Assembly (NCBI GenBank): GCA_012521935.1 | Contig: JAAYLJ010000149.1 | Location: forward strand, 1-19,182 | DNA from: Campylobacteraceae bacterium | Lineage (GTDB): Bacteria; Campylobacterota; Campylobacteria; Campylobacterales; Campylobacteraceae | Length of the DNA stretch: 19,182 nucleotides | Direction of reading: 5' to 3' | Part shown: one piece after another, positions 1 to 8,285 of the stretch | Layout: each line of letters starts with the position of its first letter | How positions within the stretch are numbered: position 1 is the first letter of the stretch | The notes under the pieces: generated by a model | The model's input: only the letters and a program-made list of their open reading frames with translations | Database searches by the model: none | Told to the model about the DNA's origin: nothing | Translations under genes and position numbers: made by a program

Positions 1-939
1 GCATAAAATATTGTATAAGTTTATATTTTCAAGATATATTTTATCTGGTTTATTTAATAGTTTTTTATTTGCAAAATCTCCACCAATTATCTCTATTAAG
101 TCTGCTTTTTGAAGATAATAAAAATATGAATAAAGAGTATTTCTACTAATCCCTGCACTTAAGGCTAGGTTTTGAATATTTAATTCAAAAGGTGAGCTAG
201 CGCAAAGAAGATAAAGAAGTTTTCTTATAGTGTGTATTTTATCGCTTTCAACATTGTAAATAGTGGCAACTTCACTATCTAAGATAATGTTTACAATCTC
301 ATTTAATCGTAAATTATACCCAAGCTCTCCCTCCGTAAAAAAAGGATACGAGCCAAACTCTTTATAAAGCTTAAAATACTCTAAAGGGTTAAAATCTTTC
401 TTTAAATTTGTTGCTATGTTTTGATGATTTTCTAGTATATCTTCAAGTTTTAAACTATCAAAGTTTAAATTAAATTTTATGGCTAAAAACTCTCTAAAAG
501 AGAGTGAGTTTAGCTTATAAAAAAGAGTTCTTCGGCTTAAATCTACCTTGCTATTCTCAATTTCAAGTGCAGATGAACCTGAAAAAACAAGCTTAATGTC
601 CAAAAAATCATAAATCTTTTTTATCTCTTGTGCAAAATTAGAAGCTTTGTGTATCTCATCTACTACAAGTAATTTTCCACCAAAACTGCTAAACTCTTTT
701 GCTATATCAAACAAACTTTCACTTGTGCTATCTGCACTAACATATAGTTTTTTATCCATCTTACAACTATATTCATCTGCAAGTTGTCGCAGCAGTGTGG
801 TTTTGCCCACTCCTCTTTGACCTAGTATCGCTACTTGTTTGGAGTTTCTATCGATTTTATTAAAAAGATATCTTTTATACACTGGGGCTGGAAGTGAGAA
901 AAAAAGATGTGAGAGTTCAAAGAGTTTTTCTAGTGCCAC
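1..939 (-). CDS. AAA-type ATPase (ATPase/DUF4143 family), 3' end beyond the window
   Basis: The reading frame is open without interruption from a GTG at 939 to the window edge, giving 313 residues; the C-terminal part is missing. The Walker A motif GQRGVGKTT is at about residues 40-48. Walker B and following residues, LLVVDEIHK, are at about 90-98. A sensor-like FSGSSALEI lies at about 119-127 and DLSRRT, a candidate arginine-finger region, at about 133-138. This order is typical of the bacterial/archaeal ATPases that carry a C-terminal DUF4143 nuclease-like domain. The cellular role of this family is unclear, though links to toxin-antitoxin-like or mobile loci have been proposed. I chose the GTG because AAGGA precedes it at good spacing and no ATG fits; a TTG five codons upstream is possible. 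The gene is divergent from the next operon. Its promoter lies between two dyad repeats, which suggests autoregulation (inference). Confidence 0.85.
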   Translation of the reverse strand, partial: MALEKLFELSHLFFSLPAPVYKRYLFNKIDRNSKQVAILGQRGVGKTTLLRQLADEYSCKMDKKLYVSADSTSESLFDIAKEFSSFGGKLLVVDEIHKASNFAQEIKKIYDFLDIKLVFSGSSALEIENSKVDLSRRTLFYKLNSLSFREFLAIKFNLNFDSLKLEDILENHQNIATNLKKDFNPLEYFKLYKEFGSYPFFTEGELGYNLRLNEIVNIILDSEVATIYNVESDKIHTIRKLLYLLCASSPFELNIQNLALSAGISRNTLYSYFYYLQKADLIEIIGGDFANKKLLNKPDKIYLENINLYNILC

Positions 940-947
940 AAGAGTCC

Positions 948-1031
948 TTTTCAATGAATTGAAAATATTATATCATAAATCTTTCAATGAATTGAAAAAA
1001 CATCTTCATTTTTTATTCAACAAACTAAAAA
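948..1031. repeat. Three 33-bp-phased copies of a TTTCAATGAATTGAAA dyad
   Basis: Copy 1 (948-965) is a perfect dyad, TTTTCAAT-GA-ATTGAAAA. Copy 2 (981-998) is identical over 17 bases. A degenerate copy 3 (1014-1031) keeps TTCAA and 12 of 16 core positions. The TTCAA elements start at 950, 983 and 1016, so the period is exactly 33 bp, about three helical turns. Copies 1 and 2 flank the predicted -10 box of the minus-strand ATPase gene. The simplest reading is an operator array for a repressor, possibly the ATPase itself. Confidence 0.8.
961..972 (-). promoter_or_regulatory. Predicted -10 region of the ATPase gene
   Basis: On the minus strand TATAAT occupies 972-967, which predicts a start near 960 and a short leader before the GTG at 939. 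The hexamer sits between dyad copies 1 and 2, so a protein bound to both would cover the start site and the -35 zone. There is no clear -35 hexamer, which is usual in Campylobacterota. Confidence 0.5.
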
Positions 1032-1073
1032 CAGAGCTCTCTTATTCTCCTATACATAAATTTGCAACTTTGA

Positions 1074-1079
1074 TATAAT
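1074..1079 (+). promoter_or_regulatory. Predicted -10 box of the binding protein-HK-RR-selAB operon
   Basis: A perfect TATAAT within TTGATATAATTG lies 37 bases before the ATG at 1116, predicting a start near 1086. No good -35 is seen. The surrounding 940-1115 region holds only this element and the 33-bp repeats on the ATPase side. It is the only strong promoter candidate I find before selA. Confidence 0.45.
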
Positions 1080-1115
1080 TGATATTTTAATATATGTTTA
1101 CAGGTTGTAAAGTAC

Positions 1116-2270
1116 ATGAAAAACCAAAGAGCTTTCATTCTTTTTTTAATCCTTTTCCTATCTTTTACAATATATCTTTATTATCAATCAAAACCCAATG
1201 ATGAGACAATAGTACTTGGCGCCTCACTTCCACTCTCAGGCATGAATAAAGAGCTTGGAAGCGAAGTTGCTCTTGGGGCAAATATTTGGTTTAATTATAT
1301 TAATTCAAGAGGTGGCATTAATGGTCAAAAGATAAGATTTATAGCTTATGATGATAAGTATGAACCACAAAACACTTCACACAATTTGAAAAAACTTTTA
1401 GAAAAAGATAAGGCATTTGCTCTTTTTGGCTTTGTAGGGACTCCAACTATTAAAAAAATCTACCCAAGCATTGTTTCAAATAAGATCCCTTTAGTAGCCT
1501 CCTACACTGGGGCAGCGTTTTTAAGAGATGAGAAAGAGCCATACATAGTAAATTTTAGAACTAGCTACCAAAGTGAAATTGACGCCATAGTTGAGCACTT
1601 GTATTTAAACCAAAATTTAACAAAATTTGCCATCTTTTATCAAAATGATGTTTATGGGGAAGAGGGGTACATAGCAACTGTTAATGCTTTAGAAAAAAGA
1701 GATTTAACTTTGCAAGGTGAGGGAACTTACAAAAGAAATACCCTATCAATCCACCATGCTTTACATGAAATAGCTAGCGTAAATCCAGAAGCTATCATCA
1801 TTGTTGGAGCCTATAAACCAAGTGCACTTTTTATAAAGCAGGCTAGAAAAGAGGGGTTAAAAGATGTCATTTTTTGTCCAATCTCATTTGTAAACTCTGA
1901 TGCGTTAGTAAATGAGCTTGATGGAAAGACAGAAAATATTCTTTTTTCTCAAACTGCTCCCTCATATGGAAACATTGAAAATAGCGCAGCAAAAGAGTAT
2001 TTAAATCTTTTAAATGATTTCAAGCCAAATCACCCTCCAACTTTTGCCTCATATGAAACTTTTTTAGCAGCTAAAGCCTTTACAAAAGCGCTTAGTTTAA
2101 TACAAGGAAGGATGACAAGAGCTAAATTAATAGATGTTTTATCTAGTCAAAGAAAGGTTGATTTAGGGGGGATTGACATTTCATTTACTCCAGAACACAT
2201 GCACTCAAAAGCTTACCTATTTGTAAATGATAGTGGTTTTCAAGCCATCCATCAAAGAGAGTTTAAATGA
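1116..2270 (+). CDS. Periplasmic ligand-binding protein (type 1 PBP, Peripla_BP_6 family), probable sensor partner
   Basis: The 384-residue product starts with a lysine/arginine-containing N-terminus and a hydrophobic segment at about residues 6-24, which is a signal peptide or uncleaved anchor. No lipobox cysteine is present. The rest reads like the branched-chain amino acid/amide/urea-type binding proteins: GASLPLSG near residue 35, then an ALGANIWFNYINSRGGINGQ stretch, ALFGFVGTPT near 132 and FAIFYQNDVYGEEGY near 173. There is no ABC permease or ATPase next to it. Instead it overlaps a histidine kinase by four bases (ATGA), so it probably presents a ligand to that kinase, as LuxP, TorT or ChvE do for their kinases (inference). 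The ligand cannot be read from sequence. The ribosome-binding site is weak. Confidence 0.85.
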   Translation: MKNQRAFILFLILFLSFTIYLYYQSKPNDETIVLGASLPLSGMNKELGSEVALGANIWFNYINSRGGINGQKIRFIAYDDKYEPQNTSHNLKKLLEKDKAFALFGFVGTPTIKKIYPSIVSNKIPLVASYTGAAFLRDEKEPYIVNFRTSYQSEIDAIVEHLYLNQNLTKFAIFYQNDVYGEEGYIATVNALEKRDLTLQGEGTYKRNTLSIHHALHEIASVNPEAIIIVGAYKPSALFIKQARKEGLKDVIFCPISFVNSDALVNELDGKTENILFSQTAPSYGNIENSAAKEYLNLLNDFKPNHPPTFASYETFLAAKAFTKALSLIQGRMTRAKLIDVLSSQRKVDLGGIDISFTPEHMHSKAYLFVNDSGFQAIHQREFK

Positions 2271-3865
2271 GTCTATATTTTAAAATAAATCGCTTTTTAG
2301 AGCAGATTGCTTTTCCAAATAAAACAAGAATTCTCATTGGGATCATAGCTGGGGGCATGGTTAGCATAGGTTTTTTAATGTTTATCTCCATTTATGCTCT
2401 TAAGTATGATTATGAAACTCTATTTCAAAGTAGAACTATGCCCTTAGTTGATCTTGAAGAGATAAAAGATCTCTACTCAGTCAACATTCATGACACTTTG
2501 TATGATTTGGAAAAAGACAATATCACTCTTTTTAATGCTGCTGAGGTTATATCTTTAGCAAATCAAATCATAAAAGAGCAGTGGGATGATTATGAAAAGT
2601 CAATTTCATATGAAGTTAGCGGCATTGCAGGCTTTGCTCACTGGTGGCTAAGTCTATTTTTACTCTCAGAAGAAGCTCCTACAAAAAGTCTTTATCAAGT
2701 TGGGGTAACAAGTAAGATTAAAGCTAAAATGAACACCATAGATAGCAGGGTTGCAACTGTTTTATCTTTAATAGAAAGAGGAAAAAGAGATGAGATAAAT
2801 AGATTAGTAAATGAAACTTTTTTAGAGATAAATACACTAAATATATATATCTCAAGCCTTATTGGCATTCATTTAAAAGATGCTATAAGTGAGAAAATAA
2901 AAACTGAAAGAATTTTCCAAACTAGCATTATAATGCTAGTTTTGCTCATTAGTTTAGTATTTTTCCTAAGTATTCTTGTTTCAATTGTTTTAACAAATCA
3001 CTTTAAAACGCTTCATAGCTCCCTTGAAACTAAGGTAAATATTAAGACAAAAGCCCTAAGAAGACTAAATGATTCATTAGAAAAAAGAGTGGCTAAAGAG
3101 GTTGAATTAAATAGAAAAAAAGATCAAATCATGTTCCAACAATCAAGGCTTGCAAGCTTAGGAGAGATGCTTCAAAATGTTGCTCATCAATGGAGACAGC
3201 CTTTAAGTGCACTTACGATGATAATTCAAAGCTTTGAAACAAAACATTTTACTGGAAAACTAACTCCAGCTTTTATAGAAGAGAGAGTTAAAGATGCAAG
3301 TGTATTAGCTAGCGGCATGTCAGAAACGCTTGATGATTTTCGTACTTTTTTCAACCCAAATAAGAGCAAAAAGGTATTTGATTTAAGATTATCTATCCAA
3401 AAAGCAATCGATTTAACCTCATATCTTTTAGAAAAAGAGAATATCAAACTATCCCTTCTTATGCAAGAAAACATAAGAGTATTTGGCTTTAGAAATGAAC
3501 TTAGCCATGTAGTTTTAAATCTTATCAATAATGCAAAAGATGCGCTTAGTAAAAAGAAGGTGGATAAAAAAATCCATATATATGTAAAAGCAGCGCCAAA
3601 AGAGATACATATAAGTATTATTGATAATGCTGGTGGCATAAATGAAGCTGTTTTACCAAAAATTTTTGATCCTTACTTTACAACAAAACATCAAAGTGTG
3701 GGAACTGGAATTGGGCTATATATGTCAAAGCAGATAATAGAAGAGCATATGCAAGGGACTATCTCTTGCAAAAACATTCATCACAAGATGGGAACAGGGC
3801 AGTTTTATAAATGTGCTATGTTTACCATTATTGTTCCCTATCAACAACCAAAGGAGTCATTATGA
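2267..3865 (+). CDS. Membrane sensor histidine kinase
   Basis: The product has 532 residues. Membrane segments at about 21-45 and 218-243 enclose a periplasmic sensor region of about 170 residues. A coiled-coil-like, charged linker follows (about 250-290). The dimerisation/phosphoacceptor helix SRLASLGEMLQNVAHQWRQP places the phospho-histidine at about H307. The ATP-binding domain shows the N box (LNLINNAKDAL, about 417-427), G1 box (DNAGG, 453-457), F box (IFDPYFTTK, 466-474) and G2 box (GTGIGL, 479-484). All catalytic motifs look intact. It overlaps the binding-protein gene before it and the response-regulator gene after it, each by ATGA. The three therefore form a translationally coupled signalling unit. 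The signal is unknown; the periplasmic loop probably contacts the upstream binding protein (inference). Confidence 0.93.
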   Translation: MSLYFKINRFLEQIAFPNKTRILIGIIAGGMVSIGFLMFISIYALKYDYETLFQSRTMPLVDLEEIKDLYSVNIHDTLYDLEKDNITLFNAAEVISLANQIIKEQWDDYEKSISYEVSGIAGFAHWWLSLFLLSEEAPTKSLYQVGVTSKIKAKMNTIDSRVATVLSLIERGKRDEINRLVNETFLEINTLNIYISSLIGIHLKDAISEKIKTERIFQTSIIMLVLLISLVFFLSILVSIVLTNHFKTLHSSLETKVNIKTKALRRLNDSLEKRVAKEVELNRKKDQIMFQQSRLASLGEMLQNVAHQWRQPLSALTMIIQSFETKHFTGKLTPAFIEERVKDASVLASGMSETLDDFRTFFNPNKSKKVFDLRLSIQKAIDLTSYLLEKENIKLSLLMQENIRVFGFRNELSHVVLNLINNAKDALSKKKVDKKIHIYVKAAPKEIHISIIDNAGGINEAVLPKIFDPYFTTKHQSVGTGIGLYMSKQIIEEHMQGTISCKNIHHKMGTGQFYKCAMFTIIVPYQQPKESL

Positions 3866-4536
3866 ATCGTCGAGACTATGAGTGTTTGGGTAGTTTTAAC
3901 ATCCTCTATCTTGAAGATGAGATAGATTTACTTAAGCATACTACCGAAGTTTTAATCGACTTTGTGCATAAAATTTATGCTGTACAAACATGCGAAGAGG
4001 CATTGAAAATTATAAAAACAAAAAAGGTTGATGTAATTATTTCAGACATTTTACTTAAAAATGGAAATGGAATTGAGTTTTTACAAGATTTGCGAGACAA
4101 GGGCTACAATATTCCAGCCATTTTAACAACAGCCTACACTGACACCGAATATTTGCTTGATGCCATAAAACTAAAGGTTGAAAACTATATAGTAAAACCC
4201 ATCAACATAAAAGAACTCTTAAACTCTTTGCACGATGTATTGCTACCAAAAATTCAATCAAGAGAGATTAGGCGTTCATACAATATCATCAAAACAATCT
4301 CTGCAATCACAGATGGAAAACAGGTAGATATCATAAAGTTTATTTTCAATAATTTAGATGATGATAATATGCTTAACTACTCATACAGCGACATTATGGA
4401 AAGAGTTGATGTGAGCAAGCCAACGGTTATTAAGCTATTTAAACAGCTTTTAGATTTGGGAATTTTTTCTAAAATACAAAATGGAAAATATTGCTTTAAT
4501 GAAAACTATTTTCATCTTCAAGAGGCGAATTTATGA
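3862..4536 (+). CDS. Response regulator with winged-helix output domain
   Basis: A 224-residue CheY-like receiver plus DNA-binding domain. I chose the ATG at 3862, not the in-frame one at 3811, because AAGGAG precedes it and it overlaps the kinase stop as ATGA; the upstream alternative lies deep inside the kinase gene. Receiver residues visible are the acidic pair E19/D20 (YLEDE), the phospho-acceptor D62 (IISDILL), T90 (ILTTAYTD) and K112 (YIVKPI). After a linker, residues about 150-220 contain SYSDIMERVDVSKPTVIKLF, a helix-turn-helix, followed by a wing-like segment ending in KYCF. The output domain is not the OmpR, NarL or NtrC type and is reminiscent of RepL-like winged helices (tentative). 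It overlaps selA by four bases. It is expected to act on promoters under control of the upstream kinase; the targets are unknown. Confidence 0.88.
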   Translation: MNRRDYECLGSFNILYLEDEIDLLKHTTEVLIDFVHKIYAVQTCEEALKIIKTKKVDVIISDILLKNGNGIEFLQDLRDKGYNIPAILTTAYTDTEYLLDAIKLKVENYIVKPINIKELLNSLHDVLLPKIQSREIRRSYNIIKTISAITDGKQVDIIKFIFNNLDDDNMLNYSYSDIMERVDVSKPTVIKLFKQLLDLGIFSKIQNGKYCFNENYFHLQEANL

Positions 4537-5861
4537 ATGTTTTAAGAGAATTACCAAAGATAGATAGGCTTTTATTAAATGAAAGATTTACTGGCTTAAA
4601 CCACTCATTTTTAACTCCAATTATTAAAAAAAAGGTAGAAGAATTAAGAGGATTAGTTTTAGAAAAAAAGATTGCAAAGATAGATACAAACTCACTAATT
4701 GAAGAGATTTATAAAGAGTATGAAGAGCTTTTATCTCCATCTTTAATTCCTCTAATAAATGCTACTGGAGTAATTATCCATACAAATTTAGGCAGAAGTG
4801 CGATAAGCCAAGTGCTATTTGAAAACATTAAAAAACTACTAAGCGGATATACTAATTTAGAGTATGATGAGAAAAAAGGGTGCAGAGGCGAGAGATATAT
4901 TCACATACAAAAACAGTTAAAAACTCTTTTAGGGGTTGAAGATGCTCTTGTTGTGAACAATAACGCTTCAGCTGTTTTTCTAATCTTAAATACCTTTGCA
5001 TATGCAAAAGAGAGTGTAGTCTCAAGAGGTGAACTTGTTGAAATTGGTGGGAGTTTTAGGGTTCCTGATGTTATGGCTAGAAGTGGAACAAAGCTTGTAG
5101 AAGTTGGAACAACAAATAAAACAAAGTTAAATGATTATAAAAACGCCATCAATGAAGAAAGTGCAATGCTTATGAAAGTTCATAAATCAAACTTTAGCAT
5201 TGAGGGCTTTAATGAAGAGGTGGAAATGAGCGAGCTAAGTAAGCTTGCTTGTGAACATGGGCTTATTGATTATTATGACTTAGGTAGTGGGTATTATGGA
5301 AATCTTCCATATAATTTAAGTAAAAATGAACCATCCTTGCAAGAAATACTTAAACACAATCCATCCCTAGTAAGCTTTAGTGGAGATAAACTTTTAGGGG
5401 GAGTTCAAGCTGGAATCATAGTTGGAAAAAAAGAACTAATTAAAAAGCTAAAACAAAATCAACTCTTAAGAATGCTTAGAGTTGACAAGATAACTTTAGC
5501 CCTTTTAGAAGAGACTATAAGGGCTTACATTAAAGATGAACTTCATCTCATTCCAACTCATTTTTTACTAAATAGAAGTATGGATGAGCTAACAAAAGTG
5601 GCAAAAAGATTACAGAAAAAGATTGCAAACTCTTCCATTATTGAGTCAAAAACATATGTTGGTGGCGGGACACTTCCAAATAGATCCATCCCAACCATAG
5701 CCTTAAAAATCAAAGGAAATGCGAAAATTTTGGAGGAGAATTTTAGAAAGAATGGAGTTATTGGAAGGATTGAAAATGACTCATTTTTGCTTGATCTTAG
5801 GGCGCTTTTGCCTGAATTTGAAAATGATTTGATTAAATACTCTAAAAAGGTACTTGGATGA
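4533..5861 (+). CDS. selA: L-seryl-tRNA(Sec) selenium transferase SelA
   Basis: SelA is a pyridoxal-phosphate enzyme that converts seryl-tRNA(Sec) to selenocysteyl-tRNA(Sec) using selenophosphate. The 442-residue length is slightly under the E. coli enzyme. Recognisable family segments are LIPLINATGVIIHTNLGRS (71-89), a YTNLEYD/GCRGERY region (106-122), VVNNNASAVFL (140-150) and the PLP-lysine segment SFSGDKLLGGVQAG with K286. The catalytic core is intact. It starts at an ATG overlapping the response-regulator stop and ends overlapping the selB start, both ATGA. Coupling of selA to a two-component system is unusual. selC (tRNA-Sec) and selD are not in the window. Confidence 0.96.
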   Translation: MNVLRELPKIDRLLLNERFTGLNHSFLTPIIKKKVEELRGLVLEKKIAKIDTNSLIEEIYKEYEELLSPSLIPLINATGVIIHTNLGRSAISQVLFENIKKLLSGYTNLEYDEKKGCRGERYIHIQKQLKTLLGVEDALVVNNNASAVFLILNTFAYAKESVVSRGELVEIGGSFRVPDVMARSGTKLVEVGTTNKTKLNDYKNAINEESAMLMKVHKSNFSIEGFNEEVEMSELSKLACEHGLIDYYDLGSGYYGNLPYNLSKNEPSLQEILKHNPSLVSFSGDKLLGGVQAGIIVGKKELIKKLKQNQLLRMLRVDKITLALLEETIRAYIKDELHLIPTHFLLNRSMDELTKVAKRLQKKIANSSIIESKTYVGGGTLPNRSIPTIALKIKGNAKILEENFRKNGVIGRIENDSFLLDLRALLPEFENDLIKYSKKVLG

Positions 5862-7696
5862 AACAACTCGTAATTGGAACTGCTGGCCATGTAGATCATG
5901 GTAAAACTGCGTTAATAGAAGCTCTTACAGGATTTAAAGGAGATGAAACAGAAGAAGAAAGAAGACGCCAAATTACAATTGAACTTAGTTTTTCAAACCT
6001 TAAAGAGGAGAATACAAATATAGCTTTCATAGATGTTCCAGGTCACGAAAAATTGGTTAAAACTATGATTTCTGGAGCTTTTGGATTTGACGCAGCGCTT
6101 GTGGCAATAGACGCTAATGAAGGGATGATGCCCCAAACAAAAGAACATCTTCAAATCTTGGATTTACTTCATGTAAAACATATTATCATTGCACTTACAA
6201 AATCGGACTTAGCAGATAAAAATAGTTTGCAAAATCAAATATCTCAAATAGAAAAAGAGTTTGAAAAGTACCCAAATTTAACCATTAAGCACATTTTACC
6301 CACCTCTATTTACGATAAAGATAGCATTTTACTTTTAAAACAAAAACTACTTGCACTTCCAACCATAGATAGAGCCGATAGAGGAGTCTTTAGGTACTAT
6401 GTTGATAGATCTTTCTCGCTAAAGGGCATTGGAACTGTAGTTACTGGAACAGTTTTAGAAGGAGAGCTTGAAACTCAGCAAAAAGTTTGGATTTGCGAAT
6501 TAGCCAAAGAGGCAGTAGTTAGAAACATACAAGTTCATGGGGTTGATGAACAGGTTGCAAAAATTGGTGAAAGAGCAGCAGTAAATTTAGGAAACATATC
6601 TCATCACTCCATAAAAAAGGGAACTCTACTAACCCAAAAAGGGTATGTAAGAGGCTTTAGGGTTGCAGATGTTTGGGTGGAGAGCTTAAGTGGGTTTAAG
6701 CTTCCTCACAATACAAAAGTTATGTTTCATGCGGGTGCAAAGCAGGTTGAAGCTACTTTTTTACACTATGAGGGTGAAGCTCCTTTAGAGAGAGGTTTTT
6801 CAAAAGTTATCTTTAATGAAGAGCTATTTTTAACCTTTGATGAACCATTTATTGTCTCATTAAGTGGGCATACAATTGCAGGTGGAAGAGTAGTTAATGC
6901 GATAAATGATCCAATTAAAAAAAGAGACAAACTGCCTCTTTTAGAAGCGCTTTATCATAAAGATTTTCAAGCTTCATTTACTATTTTAAGCAATATACAT
7001 AAAAAAGGTTTTGGACTAATCTCAGCCTATCAGCGCTTTGGTCTCTCTCATAATGATGCCTTAAGTATTGCAAATAGCATGCAAGAAAATCTTTTTATTG
7101 ATGAGAAAAACTTAGTTATATATCCATATAGCGCCATAGATACGCTAAAAAAATTGATTGTATCAATTTATGAAAAAAACAGATACGCCCTACTCTCAGC
7201 AACCTCCATCGCCATAAAACTAAAGTGGGCAAGTGCAGGATTAGCTCAAAAAGCACTTGAAGGGCTTGAGGAAGAGGGGTTTATAGGGGAAAAAGATGGA
7301 GTGTGGGTGAAAAATGGAGTGGACATTGAAGATATTGACTCTCATGTACAAGGCAAAATTTATGCCATTTTAAAAGAGTCAAATGATGCTCCTGATGCAC
7401 CTTATAATATATATGATAGTTTAGATATAGATAGAAAAACAGGAGATGATGCCTTAAAAAAACTAACTACTTCAAGAAAAGTAGTAAGGCTTGCTCACAA
7501 TCTTTTTGTAACTACTGAAGCTTTAACTTCCATTGTTACAAAATTAAGAGAAATTATAAAAACAAGTGGATTTGTAGATGTAAAAAACAGCAAAGAACAT
7601 TTTGGGCTTACAAGAAAATATTTAATCGCTTATCTTGATTATTTAGATAATTTTGATGATATAGTTAAAGATGGGATGAGAAGAAGGCTTAAATAG
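5858..7696 (+). CDS. selB: Selenocysteine-specific elongation factor SelB
   Basis: SelB is a GTPase that delivers selenocysteyl-tRNA to UGA codons marked by a downstream SECIS hairpin. The 612-residue product has G1 GHVDHGKT (10-17), a switch-I RQITIEL with T40, G3 DVPGH (59-63) and G4 TKSD (114-117). EF-Tu-like domains 2 and 3 run to about residue 350. The C-terminal third (about 370-612) has the repeated winged-helix character used for SECIS binding, for example the QKALEGLEEEGFIGEKDGVW segment. Length and domain order match the bacterial family. It overlaps selA by four bases upstream, and its last eight bases overlap the convergent TetR-type gene. A working SelA/SelB pair means that in-frame TGA codons in this genome may be sense codons. 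Confidence 0.96.
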   Translation: MKQLVIGTAGHVDHGKTALIEALTGFKGDETEEERRRQITIELSFSNLKEENTNIAFIDVPGHEKLVKTMISGAFGFDAALVAIDANEGMMPQTKEHLQILDLLHVKHIIIALTKSDLADKNSLQNQISQIEKEFEKYPNLTIKHILPTSIYDKDSILLLKQKLLALPTIDRADRGVFRYYVDRSFSLKGIGTVVTGTVLEGELETQQKVWICELAKEAVVRNIQVHGVDEQVAKIGERAAVNLGNISHHSIKKGTLLTQKGYVRGFRVADVWVESLSGFKLPHNTKVMFHAGAKQVEATFLHYEGEAPLERGFSKVIFNEELFLTFDEPFIVSLSGHTIAGGRVVNAINDPIKKRDKLPLLEALYHKDFQASFTILSNIHKKGFGLISAYQRFGLSHNDALSIANSMQENLFIDEKNLVIYPYSAIDTLKKLIVSIYEKNRYALLSATSIAIKLKWASAGLAQKALEGLEEEGFIGEKDGVWVKNGVDIEDIDSHVQGKIYAILKESNDAPDAPYNIYDSLDIDRKTGDDALKKLTTSRKVVRLAHNLFVTTEALTSIVTKLREIIKTSGFVDVKNSKEHFGLTRKYLIAYLDYLDNFDDIVKDGMRRRLK

Positions 7697-8285
7697 CCTC
7701 TTTCTCCCTAACTTTTAATGCTTCATAAATGTTTTGGGAGATTGTATTTGTATATCTTAAAATATCCTCTTCAAGCAAATCTTGTCCGTACATATAAGCA
7801 ATCCCAGACAAATAACCCATAAAAAGACCAAAAACTCCAAAAAAATCTTGATTTCTAAGCTCTCTTTTTAAAACTGACTCTTCATAAAAAGCATGCAAAG
7901 ATTTAACAACTTTTGAATCCGAAAAGCTCTTTTTTCCTTTAAAAATCTCTTTACTAGCAACTGTAACTTTGATAAAAAAGTTTATATGCTCAGGTGAATG
8001 TTTTGCAAAATTTAAAAAAATATTTACTATGTGCCAAATCTTCTCTTTTGAGTGAAGAGGCATTGCGTTTATTTTGTCTATCTCATCTGAAATAGTTTTT
8101 GAAGAGTAAAGCAGTGTCTCATAAGCAAGCTCTTCTTTTGAATCAAAATATCTATATATATTCCCAGGGCTCATGTCTAGCTCTTTAGCAAGCTCTGGCA
8201 TAGTTGTAGCGTAGTACCCTTTTTTGGAAAAAATATTTAGAGCACTCTTTAAAATCAACTCTTTTTTGTTGGCTATCTTATTCAA
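7689..8285 (-). CDS. TetR/AcrR-family transcriptional regulator
   Basis: The product has 198 residues. The N-terminal TetR helix-turn-helix is clear: KKELILKSALNIFSKKGYYATTM leads into ELAKELDMSPGNIYRYFDSKEEL, with the recognition helix at about residues 37-47. The C-terminal ligand-binding/dimer domain is generic. The only possible start is TTG at 8285, behind AAAGGG; a stop lies four codons upstream in frame. The 3' end overlaps that of selB, with which it converges. It is divergent from sodB across 177 bases. A TATAAT at 8341-8336 is a likely -10. TetR regulators often control a divergent neighbour, so sodB is a candidate target besides its own gene (inference). The effector is unknown. 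Confidence 0.9.
   Translation of the reverse strand: MNKIANKKELILKSALNIFSKKGYYATTMPELAKELDMSPGNIYRYFDSKEELAYETLLYSSKTISDEIDKINAMPLHSKEKIWHIVNIFLNFAKHSPEHINFFIKVTVASKEIFKGKKSFSDSKVVKSLHAFYEESVLKRELRNQDFFGVFGLFMGYLSGIAYMYGQDLLEEDILRYTNTISQNIYEALKVREKEAI

Noticed and set aside
839..1078. A 79-residue plus-strand reading frame with an 11-residue FNELK/FNELK/FNKLK periodicity
   Set aside because: It starts inside the ATPase gene on the other strand, has no ribosome-binding site, and its periodicity is explained by the 33-bp operator repeats. I keep a small doubt because copy 3 differs by partly synonymous changes.
3226..3639. Minus-strand reading frame inside the histidine kinase gene
   Set aside because: It overlaps the catalytic domain, whose plus-strand motifs are all intact.
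5558..5899. Minus-strand reading frame across the selA-selB junction
   Set aside because: Both selA and selB are unambiguous on the plus strand here.
7149..7163. TTGATTGTATCAA, resembling an FNR half-site pair
   Set aside because: The spacer is three instead of four bases and it lies inside the selB coding region.
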